Source: Microbacteriaceae bacterium
Lineage (GTDB): Bacteria; Actinomycetota; Actinomycetes; Actinomycetales; Microbacteriaceae
Assembly: GCA_025464125.1 (NCBI GenBank)
Contig: JAODLU010000268.1
Coordinates: forward strand, 1-5,016
Direction of reading: 5' to 3'
DNA length: 5,016 nt
The notes below the pieces were generated by a model that searched no databases, was not told where the DNA came from, and was given only the letters and a program-made list of their open reading frames with translations. Made by a program: the position numbers and the translations under genes. Numbering within the stretch: position 1 is the first letter of the stretch; every line of letters begins with the position of its first letter. Shown piece by piece: positions 1-5,016 of this stretch.

Positions 1-2071
1 CGGGTGCCAGCGATCCGAATGTGCACGATTGCACCTGGTCGCCGTACTGGAAGGTGAACCCCTCACCGGTGTGGACCAGGGGAGGGCAGCCGGTGACCGG
101 ATCGCCGAAGCTGTAACCGCCTTCGCCGTTGGGAGTGGCGAGGTACAACTCAACGCCGGCCGCACCGTTGGCATCGGCGGTCGCCGTGGCGAGGATGGAT
201 GCCGGTCCGAAGGTATACGCGAGCGACGGCGGGTCCGGTCGCACGCCGAATGCCCTCGGCTCGCTCGGGGTGCCACTCGTTTCGTCAAGCCGGGTGTTGG
301 TGGTCGTGACAGAGAAGTGCCCGGACTTGAGCTCGATGGACTGGCAGCTCCAGTCGCCGGCCGCCGTGACAACGGCTGAGCAGGCTGGGAGGCCTTCGAC
401 CAGCACCTGGACCGTGCCGAGAGAGGGGCCTGTTCCGTAGAACACCGGCGTGTGGCTCGTAAATACCTCGGGGTCACCCTCACCGGGGTCGTATGGGGTG
501 GTCACGTTGGAATCCTGCGTGCCGCCGAGGGTGACGATCCTGTGGTTGCTTTCCTGGCTGACGAAATTCGGGAACGCGTCCTGCTTGGCTACGGCGACGA
601 CGGTGCTGGTGCCGTAGGCCAGGGTCGAGTCGCAGGTCCAGCCGCCCTCGGCGTCGACCGGGGCCTCGCAGAACTCGCTCACCACGTCTGGATCATCCTG
701 GTAATACTCGACGTACACGGTCGACGCGAGCCCGTCCGGGTTGGCAAGCGTGCCGGAGAACGTGGTGCCGGGGGTCATGGTCTGGCCTGAAGTTGGCGCC
801 ACAAGCACGGGCGGCAGCACGCCGCTGGTCACGGTGACCTGCGCGTCCTCGCTGTAGACAGACGCACCGTCGTGGTACCCGTCGACGGACCCGGCCACCG
901 AGGCGTTGTCGCCGAAACCTGTGGACACCGCGTAAGCGTTGAAGTGCCGCGTACCGTACTGGCTCAGGCCAGAACAGGACCAGTTGCCGTTGACGTCGGC
1001 ATCGGCATCGCAGACGGGGACCGGGGCTTCTGATGTGGTGTCAACCACGTGCACGGTGCTTCCGCTGTTGACGGTGGCCTCTGCCCACGGGTTGACAGCG
1101 AGCCCTGCGACATTGCCGCCCACGAACACCGTGTTGTCGCCGAATGGGATGGCGGTGTCTATCACGGGTGTGTTCGGAACCATCAGCAGGTCGCTGCGAG
1201 TCGACGAGTATGCGGCGTTGCCCCACTGGGTGCTGGACAGTTCGTGCACACCCGCTGGCGCAGCCCCCGGATCGCAACTGAGAGGGCTGGTCGCACCTTC
1301 TGGCTGGCCGTTGTCGAAGGAACCGTCCCAGCCACCCGGGCAGTAGAGCGGCGGGAGGAAGCTCTCGTCGGCGGGGTTGAAGTTCCAGGCAGCAGTCGTT
1401 GCACCCGTGGTCTCACCGGTGACGGTGGCGACGTTCGAGCCGACAGACGAGTCGATGGTCGCGGAGGGCTTCGGGGGCCTGGCGTCGAAGGTCTGCGCCA
1501 GCGAATCGCCAACTGAGGTGTCGGCCGCTGTAGTGCCAACCGCGTGAAGTTCGTAACGGTCGTAGTCGGGGAATGTTGCCGTGCAGCTCCAGGCGCCTGC
1601 AGCCGAAACCACCACGTCGCTGCAGACAGTGGCTTGATCTTCGCCCATCAGGGGAACGGCCATCATCTCGATGGCTCCGAGCGCCGGACCTGTGCCGACG
1701 ATGTCGACCGACAGGCCTTGGGCGGATGCGCCATCAGGCGGAGTGCTGATCACAGCGTCAGCCGTACTGCCGTAGTTGACCGTCAGACCTGCGCTCGGCG
1801 CGCTGTCATCGGCAAGGGAACCACCGACCGCGTAACTTGTCGCCGTCACCGTATATACCCCGTACTGCCCGGATGGGAGCGTGACTATGCAACTCCATTC
1901 TTCATCGCTGACCGAGAGCTGGGTGCTGCAGACACCCTGGCTTGGCAGCGCCGCGGACTGGATGAACACGGTGATCGTCTGGTCAGCGGATTCACCGACC
2001 GAGCCGCTCACGGAGAGAAAGTTCTCCGTCGTTCCGTACGGGCTCTCTGGCGACAGGATCGATGGCGGTGC
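1..2071 (-). repeat. Seven protein-level Ig-like repeats, each with one Cys pair
   Basis: Approximate units by residue: D1 44-143, D2 146-240, D3 243-345, D4 346-457, D5 460-557, D6 560-653, D7 656 to the edge. The first cysteines lie at 91, 193, 287, 397, 511, 607 and 705, a step of 94-114 residues. D1, D2, D4, D5 and D6 have cysteines 12-13 apart with Trp two residues before the second. D3 and D7 have cysteines 21-22 apart without that Trp, and also resemble each other at their starts (Pro-Ser followed by a Val/Ala/Thr-rich strand). The repeats are diverged at DNA level; I saw no long identical stretch, so they are old domain duplications and not recent tandem copies. Domain edges are estimates from Pro-rich joints. 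Confidence 0.78.
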
Positions 2072-2200
2072 AGGGGCCGCGAACGCGGAGAGTGGCGCCG
2101 CCAGCAGCACGGTGAAGCTGAGCACGACCGCGAGGGTCACGGCTACGACGCGCGAAGGGTGCCGCAGGGAACGGCGAAGGATTGAGTGCTGAGGGTTCAT
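1..2200 (-). CDS. Secreted multi-domain Ig-like repeat protein, C-terminus beyond window
   Basis: The reading frame stays open from the ATG at 2200-2198 to the left edge: 733 codons plus one base, with no stop. The first 41 residues form a signal peptide (basic Arg/His n-region, hydrophobic core about residues 18-35, Ala-Phe-Ala cleavage site at 39-41), so the product is exported, probably by Sec. The rest is a series of about seven beta-rich, Ser/Thr/Gly/Asp-rich units of about 100 residues resembling bacterial Ig-like (Big-type) domains. Five share the pattern Cys, about 10 residues, Trp-[Ser/Thr]-Cys (C91/C104, C193/C206, C397/C409, C511/C523, C607/C619). Two lack the Trp and have wider pairs (C287/C309, C705/C726). 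All 14 cysteines fall into these pairs. No enzymatic motif is visible. The role is probably cell-surface adhesion or a structural stalk. Any anchor (LPXTG or C-terminal membrane helix) would lie outside the window. The start is chosen because the signal peptide begins there; the upstream GGGA is a weak ribosome binding site. It lies 131 bp downstream of pmt on the same strand. Confidence 0.86.
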   Translation of the reverse strand, partial: MNPQHSILRRSLRHPSRVVAVTLAVVLSFTVLLAAPLSAFAAPAPPSILSPESPYGTTENFLSVSGSVGESADQTITVFIQSAALPSQGVCSTQLSVSDEEWSCIVTLPSGQYGVYTVTATSYAVGGSLADDSAPSAGLTVNYGSTADAVISTPPDGASAQGLSVDIVGTGPALGAIEMMAVPLMGEDQATVCSDVVVSAAGAWSCTATFPDYDRYELHAVGTTAADTSVGDSLAQTFDARPPKPSATIDSSVGSNVATVTGETTGATTAAWNFNPADESFLPPLYCPGGWDGSFDNGQPEGATSPLSCDPGAAPAGVHELSSTQWGNAAYSSTRSDLLMVPNTPVIDTAIPFGDNTVFVGGNVAGLAVNPWAEATVNSGSTVHVVDTTSEAPVPVCDADADVNGNWSCSGLSQYGTRHFNAYAVSTGFGDNASVAGSVDGYHDGASVYSEDAQVTVTSGVLPPVLVAPTSGQTMTPGTTFSGTLANPDGLASTVYVEYYQDDPDVVSEFCEAPVDAEGGWTCDSTLAYGTSTVVAVAKQDAFPNFVSQESNHRIVTLGGTQDSNVTTPYDPGEGDPEVFTSHTPVFYGTGPSLGTVQVLVEGLPACSAVVTAAGDWSCQSIELKSGHFSVTTTNTRLDETSGTPSEPRAFGVRPDPPSLAYTFGPASILATATADANGAAGVELYLATPNGEGGYSFGDPVTGCPPLVHTGEGFTFQYGDQVQSCTFGSLAP
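2078..2200 (-). other. Signal peptide coding segment of the Ig-like protein
   Basis: Residues 1-41 of the repeat protein. Arg9, Arg10, Arg13 and Arg17 give a positive n-region. A Val/Leu/Ala/Phe-rich core follows, then Pro-Leu-Ser-Ala-Phe-Ala with predicted cleavage before Ala42-Pro43. The two adjacent arginines are not followed by a clear twin-arginine motif, so Sec export is more likely than Tat. The mature protein would begin with an Ala/Pro linker leading into the first repeat. Confidence 0.85.
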
Positions 2201-2331
2201 CAGATCCCGATTGGGTGAAAAAAGCGGCTGCGACGGGAAGGTCGCTGTGCCCAGGGCAGCGGCACGCTCGGGAGTCTATATGGGTGAAGTTTCGTCGGCA
2301 TTTCCGGTGCCTGTTGGGTAAAAGTGCTCCA
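2201..2331 (-). promoter_or_regulatory. Leader region between pmt and the Ig-like gene
   Basis: This 131-bp gap follows the pmt stop and precedes the Ig-like gene, both on the minus strand. Reading toward the gene, a candidate -10 is TATAGA at 2280-2275 (or TAGACT at 2278-2273, which fits the actinobacterial TANNNT form). No good -35 is visible at the usual distance. This would give a leader of roughly 65 nt. The motif TT(C/T)ACCCA occurs three times: 2322-2315, 2288-2281 (touching the candidate -10) and 2219-2212. A GGGA at 2208-2205 is a weak ribosome binding site for the ATG at 2200. The gene may therefore have its own promoter and also receive read-through from pmt. The promoter call is tentative. 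Confidence 0.4.
2218..2245 (-). terminator. Weak hairpin plus T6 tract (terminator or leader structure)
   Basis: On the minus strand, GCGAC (2245-2241) and GTCGC (2234-2230) form a 5-bp GC-rich stem around a 6-nt loop. AGCCGC follows, then six T residues at 2223-2218. The six-base spacer between stem and T tract is wider than in a standard intrinsic terminator, and the stem is short. The T tract ends only 17 nt before the Ig-like ATG. If functional, it would therefore act inside that gene's leader and not cleanly between two units. It could be chance structure in GC-rich DNA. Confidence 0.25.
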
Positions 2332-3966
2332 TTATCGCCAGCCAGGAACCCAGTAGTGCAGCTGCGCGAACAGGGTCGGCACCTGCATCCCGATCCAGAC
2401 AGGGTAGAAGAAGGCGCTCAGCAATACGGACAGTCCGATAAAGACCACTACCAGGCGGATGCCGCTCAACCGACGCCATGGGGGGTCGTGCCGTTTGCCC
2501 AGCAGGAGGCCGACCACGAAAACCAGCCCGATGATCAGGTACGGCTCGAAGACAATCGTGTAGAACTCGAACACCGTTCGCTGCGTGTAGAGCATCCACG
2601 GCAGGTAGCCGGCGACGAGGCCCATCAGCACGAGACCCACCTGCCACTCGCGACGGCGCACCAGCCGGTAGATCAGGTAGAACATTGCGGCCACCGCGGC
2701 GAACCAGATGAGAGGGTTCGGGATGGAGGTGATGTACTCGGCACAGCCGCCAGCGATGGTGCACCCATTCTTACCGAAGTCCTGGCCCTGGTAGTAGAAA
2801 GCGGTGGGACGGGCCAGGAAAAGCCAGCCGAGCGGGTTGGCCGCATACGCGTGCGGGGCATGCTCGTTCAGGTGGAAGTCGTAGACACTCGACTGGTAAT
2901 GCCAGAAGCTTTGGACACTGCGGGGAATCCAGGCGAACGTGCCGGTTATCGCGTTGCCCTCCTCATTGGCCCAGAGGCGGTAATAGCCCCTGCTCGACAG
3001 GAACCAGCCGGTCCAGCTTGAGAGGTAGACGGCGAGAGCTATCGGCACTGTCAGCAGGAAGGTGGTCGGAGCCTGCTTGAAGACTGTGCCGCTGATCCAG
3101 AAAGTGACACCGGCATTGCGCCTGGCGATCGCGTCGACCACCAGCGTGTAGACGGCGAAGGCTGCGAGAAAGTAGATGCCGCTCCACTTGACGGCGGTTG
3201 CCGCGCCGAACAGCAGCCCGGCGAGAATCAGCCACGGCCGCCACCAAAGCGCCGGACCCCAGTCGGTATTGCCGAACTCCCTGCGCTTCATCCAGAGCGC
3301 CAGCCTCGTCGCGCTCTGGCCGCGATCGAGCAGGATCGCCCAGAAACCGAGCAGGCAGAAGAACATGACGAAGTTGTCGAGCAGGGCAGTGCGCGACAGC
3401 GTGATCGCGTGCCCGTCGATCGCGAAAAGGCCCCCCGCGATGGTCGCCAGCAGCGTCGACTTCGTGAGCGTGCGGGTAATCATCGCGATCACGAAGATGG
3501 CCAGGATTCCGACGACAACACAGCTGATGCGCCAGCCGACGCTGTTGCCGGCCCCGAAGATGGCGAGGCCACCGGCGATCATCCACTTACCCAGAGGCGG
3601 ATGGGCAACGTACGAGCCGTCGGTTTCATACCCGTTCACCTGGCCGGCGTTGAACGCCTGGTCGGGATCGGCCGGCCAGTTTGCCTCGTAGCCGAGATGA
3701 AGGAGAGACCAGGCATCCTTCACATAGAAGGTCTCGTCGAACACGAGAACGTGCGGATCGCCAAGGTGGTAGAGCCGCAAAACGGCGCCGAGCAGCGTGA
3801 CGAGGGCCGGGCCGCCCCAATACCAGAGGCGGCGGCGGAACGGTGTGGCGAGCATGGCGCCCCACCATGCGTCGAGTCGGGTGAGTTCATGCGACTCACC
3901 GATGGGCTGGCCCTGTGTCGGCGGGCTTGACACCATTTCGTCGAAGTCAGGGTCGGCTTTCGTCAC
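2332..3966 (-). CDS. pmt: Polyprenyl-phosphate-mannose protein O-mannosyltransferase (GT39)
   Basis: This integral membrane enzyme transfers mannose from polyprenyl-phosphate-mannose to Ser/Thr of proteins as they cross the membrane. In actinobacteria this activity is coupled to Sec export. From the GTG at 3966 the product is 544 residues, near the usual 500-540 of bacterial Pmts. The family's Asp-Glu catalytic pair is in the first outer loop (F-D-E-T-F-Y, D77/E78). HPPLGKW is at 122-128, and SRTALLDNF lies near 191-199. About eleven hydrophobic segments follow, for example near 48-65, 142-162, 193-213, 298-316, 470-489 and 502-523. The MIR domain of eukaryotic Pmts is absent. The start is uncertain: GTG 3966 sits seven bases after a TACCAT -10 (3978-3973), which suggests a leaderless transcript, while ATG 3936 would give 534 residues. 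Neither has a Shine-Dalgarno sequence. The open frame continues upstream to 4173, but that part is antisense to rsmI and lacks family similarity. It is divergent from rsmI, as in M. tuberculosis, with the exported Ig-like gene downstream. Confidence 0.93.
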   Translation of the reverse strand: MTKADPDFDEMVSSPPTQGQPIGESHELTRLDAWWGAMLATPFRRRLWYWGGPALVTLLGAVLRLYHLGDPHVLVFDETFYVKDAWSLLHLGYEANWPADPDQAFNAGQVNGYETDGSYVAHPPLGKWMIAGGLAIFGAGNSVGWRISCVVVGILAIFVIAMITRTLTKSTLLATIAGGLFAIDGHAITLSRTALLDNFVMFFCLLGFWAILLDRGQSATRLALWMKRREFGNTDWGPALWWRPWLILAGLLFGAATAVKWSGIYFLAAFAVYTLVVDAIARRNAGVTFWISGTVFKQAPTTFLLTVPIALAVYLSSWTGWFLSSRGYYRLWANEEGNAITGTFAWIPRSVQSFWHYQSSVYDFHLNEHAPHAYAANPLGWLFLARPTAFYYQGQDFGKNGCTIAGGCAEYITSIPNPLIWFAAVAAMFYLIYRLVRRREWQVGLVLMGLVAGYLPWMLYTQRTVFEFYTIVFEPYLIIGLVFVVGLLLGKRHDPPWRRLSGIRLVVVFIGLSVLLSAFFYPVWIGMQVPTLFAQLHYWVPGWR

Positions 3967-3999
3967 ATCGCAATGGTAGGCGGATGGGATGATGAGCCG
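3967..3999. promoter_or_regulatory. Divergent pmt/rsmI promoter region, possibly leaderless both ways
   Basis: Only 33 bp separate the preferred starts. On the minus strand TACCAT (3978-3973) matches TANNNT, and six bases then lead to the GTG of pmt at 3966, the spacing expected when transcription begins at the start codon. On the plus strand GATGAT (3988-3993) is a poorer -10, again six bases before the GTG of rsmI at 4000. No Shine-Dalgarno sequence precedes either start, and no clear -35 is seen. The two -10 elements would lie about 10 bp apart, so RNA polymerase could probably not occupy both at once. The minus-strand element is the better supported. Confidence 0.45.
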
Positions 4000-4830
4000 G
4001 TGATCATCCTCGCCGCCACCCCCATCGGCAACCTGGGTGACGCGTCCCGTCGACTGGTCGAAGCGCTCGGTTCGGTCACCGTCATCGCGGCGGAAGACAC
4101 CAGGGTCACCATCCACCTGATGAAGGCCCTCGGCATCGAGAACAGGCCGCGGCTCATCGCGCTGCACGAACACAACGAGGTGGCAAAGGCCGCTGAGATT
4201 GCAGAACTGGCCCGCGACACCGACGTGCTCGTGCTGTCGGATGCCGGCATGCCAGCCATCAGCGACCCTGGCTTCTCAATCGTGGCCGCCGCCGTCGTCG
4301 CCGGAGTGACCGTCACCGCGTTGCCAGGACCCTCTGCCGTACTCACCGCGCTCGCCGTCTCCGGCCTGCCGACCGACAGGTTCAGCTTCGAAGGCTTCCT
4401 GCCACGCAAAGGCCGTGTCGCCTACTTCCGGGCGCTCGCCGCCGAACAGCGCACGATGGTGTTCTTCGAATCCCCGAACCGGCTCGCCGCATCCCTTGCC
4501 GACCTTGTCACCGCCATGGGAGGGGCTCGGCGGGTAGTGGTGTGCAGGGAGCTGACCAAGCTGTACGAAGAAGTTCGCCGGGGAACTGCCACCGAACTGG
4601 CCGAGTGGGCAGCCGAAGGTGTGCGGGGCGAGATCTGCATGGTCGTCGAAGGCGCGGCCCCACCGGAGTTCGACCTCGACTCGGGCGTTGCGCAGGTACT
4701 TGCGCTGGTGGCATCCGGCGCGAGGCTCCGGGAGGCCTCAGCCGAGGTCGCCGAAGCTACGGGCCTCGGCCGCCGCGATCTCTACGAAGGCGCACTGCGC
4801 CTGAAGACGCCGGGCCAATCGAAGGAATAA
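4000..4830 (+). CDS. rsmI: 16S rRNA (cytidine1402-2'-O)-methyltransferase RsmI
   Basis: RsmI uses S-adenosylmethionine to 2'-O-methylate C1402 of 16S rRNA at the ribosomal P site, which tunes decoding fidelity. The 276-residue product is close to E. coli RsmI (286). It shows the tetrapyrrole-methylase fold signatures in order: A-T-P-I-G-N-L-G-D (6-14), A-A-E-D-T-R (30-35), S-D-A-G-M-P-A-I-S-D-P-G (80-91), L-P-G-P-S-A (108-113), F-E-G-F-L-P-R-K-G (130-138), F-E-S-P-N-R (156-161) and C-R-E-L-T-K (182-187). The C-terminal helical tail (about 238-268) is also typical. The GTG at 4000 is preferred because family members begin directly with the strand leading into ATPIGNL. An in-frame ATG at 3973 would add nine unconserved residues and almost touch the pmt start. 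No Shine-Dalgarno sequence is visible, so a leaderless start is possible. It is divergent from pmt, with a co-oriented dehydrogenase 48 bp downstream. Confidence 0.96.
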   Translation: MIILAATPIGNLGDASRRLVEALGSVTVIAAEDTRVTIHLMKALGIENRPRLIALHEHNEVAKAAEIAELARDTDVLVLSDAGMPAISDPGFSIVAAAVVAGVTVTALPGPSAVLTALAVSGLPTDRFSFEGFLPRKGRVAYFRALAAEQRTMVFFESPNRLAASLADLVTAMGGARRVVVCRELTKLYEEVRRGTATELAEWAAEGVRGEICMVVEGAAPPEFDLDSGVAQVLALVASGARLREASAEVAEATGLGRRDLYEGALRLKTPGQSKE

Positions 4831-4865
4831 TCGGTCGGCCGGGCGCGCTGTTCACCGTGAAGACG

Positions 4866-4871
4866 AAGGAG
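4866..4871 (+). promoter_or_regulatory. Strong Shine-Dalgarno sequence for the dehydrogenase
   Basis: AAGGAG lies seven bases before the ATG at 4879 and fixes that start. It is the only strong ribosome binding site in the window; the other three genes have weak or no such site. Confidence 0.85.
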
Positions 4872-4878
4872 ACTGTGG

Positions 4879-5016
4879 ATGCCCAAGGCAGTGAGATTCT
4901 CGGAATACGGCGGCCCAGAGGTGCTGGAGATAGCAGAGGTTCAGACGCGGCCTCCAGGGGCCGATGAGGTCACGGTCTCGGTGGTGACTGCGGGCATCAA
5001 CCCTGGCGAACTGGCA
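4879..5016 (+). CDS. MDR-family NAD(P)-dependent dehydrogenase / quinone oxidoreductase-like, N-terminal part
   Basis: 46 codons are open to the right edge. The sequence begins M-P-K-A-V-R-F-S-E-Y-G-G-P-E-V-L and continues to V-T-A-G-I-N-P-G-E. This is the usual start of the GroES-like N-terminal domain of medium-chain dehydrogenases of the quinone oxidoreductase (zeta-crystallin) branch. In these, the G-G-P-E-V-L turn and the A-G-[IV]-N-P segment near the substrate site are conserved. Pro-Gly replaces the more common Pro-Val/Ser after Asn. The nucleotide-binding domain that would show cofactor preference is outside the window, so substrate and cofactor are unknown. It starts 48 bp after rsmI without an evident terminator between them, so co-transcription is possible, but no functional link to rRNA methylation is apparent. 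Confidence 0.88.
   Translation, partial: MPKAVRFSEYGGPEVLEIAEVQTRPPGADEVTVSVVTAGINPGELA

Noticed and set aside
1..2071. Recent tandem DNA duplication in the repeat gene
   Set aside because: Similarity between units is limited to short motifs at protein level; no long identical nucleotide stretches were seen, so recent expansion or assembly collapse is not supported.
1544..2185. Long plus-strand open frame opposite the Ig-like gene (213 codons), with several shorter ones in 29-1516
   Set aside because: Arg/Gly/Ala-rich products without domain features, antisense to the repeat protein. The minus-strand frame has a signal peptide and regular domain pattern, so these are GC-rich shadows.
2182..3021. 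Plus-strand open frame of 279 codons opposite the 3' part of pmt
   Set aside because: Low-complexity hydrophilic His/Glu/Arg-rich translation typical of the antisense of a membrane protein. The minus strand encodes clear Pmt membrane segments.
3927..3932. Perfect TTGACA on the plus strand, a possible rsmI -35
   Set aside because: No acceptable -10 lies 16-18 bp downstream (the sequence there is GGGTCG-like), and the site is inside pmt coding sequence. Probably chance.
3973..3999. ATG at 3973 as the rsmI start
   Set aside because: It would add nine residues not typical of the family and has no ribosome binding site. GTG at 4000 aligns with the usual N-terminus, though the longer form is not excluded.
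3967..4173. Extension of pmt upstream to an ATG at 4173
   Set aside because: The extra 69 residues are charged, lack Pmt similarity and lie fully antisense to the conserved ATPIGNL and AEDTR coding part of rsmI.
4831..4878. Possible terminator or promoter between rsmI and the dehydrogenase
   Set aside because: The GC-rich CGGCCGG stretch has no following T tract, and no convincing -10/-35 pair was seen; only the Shine-Dalgarno sequence is supported.

Overview
The window looks like the chromosome of a high-GC actinobacterium, most likely a member of the Microbacteriaceae. Reasons are the GC-rich codon use, a bacterial (MIR-free) protein O-mannosyltransferase, and the divergent pmt/rsmI pair. 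The same pair is known from Mycobacterium tuberculosis (Rv1002c/Rv1003). The genus cannot be fixed from sequence alone.

Four protein-coding genes fill the window almost completely. From left to right: (1) positions 1-2200, minus strand, hold the N-terminal 733 residues of a secreted multi-domain protein. It has a signal peptide and at least seven Ig-like repeats of about 100 residues, each with its own pair of cysteines. The gene runs off the left edge. (2) Positions 2201-2331 are an intergenic leader with a candidate promoter, three copies of a TT(C/T)ACCCA motif and a small hairpin followed by a T tract. (3) Positions 2332-3966, minus strand, encode a GT39 polyprenyl-phosphate-mannose protein mannosyltransferase (pmt). 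(4) A gap of only 33 bp separates this from rsmI (4000-4830, plus strand), the 16S rRNA C1402 2'-O-methyltransferase. Both starts lack a Shine-Dalgarno sequence and may be leaderless. (5) From 4879 to the right edge, plus strand, is the start of an MDR-family (quinone oxidoreductase-like) NAD(P)-dependent dehydrogenase with a very good ribosome binding site.

Functionally, pmt and the Ig-like protein point the same way. Pmt transfers mannose to Ser/Thr of proteins leaving through the Sec channel, and the gene just downstream encodes an exported, Ser/Thr-rich repeat protein. An enzyme-substrate relationship is plausible but is inferred from position only. rsmI and the dehydrogenase are co-oriented but have no obvious shared pathway. 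There are no RNA genes, mobile elements or CRISPR arrays. I see no clearly new system; the most interesting items are the cysteine-paired repeat protein, its leader region and the compact divergent start region.
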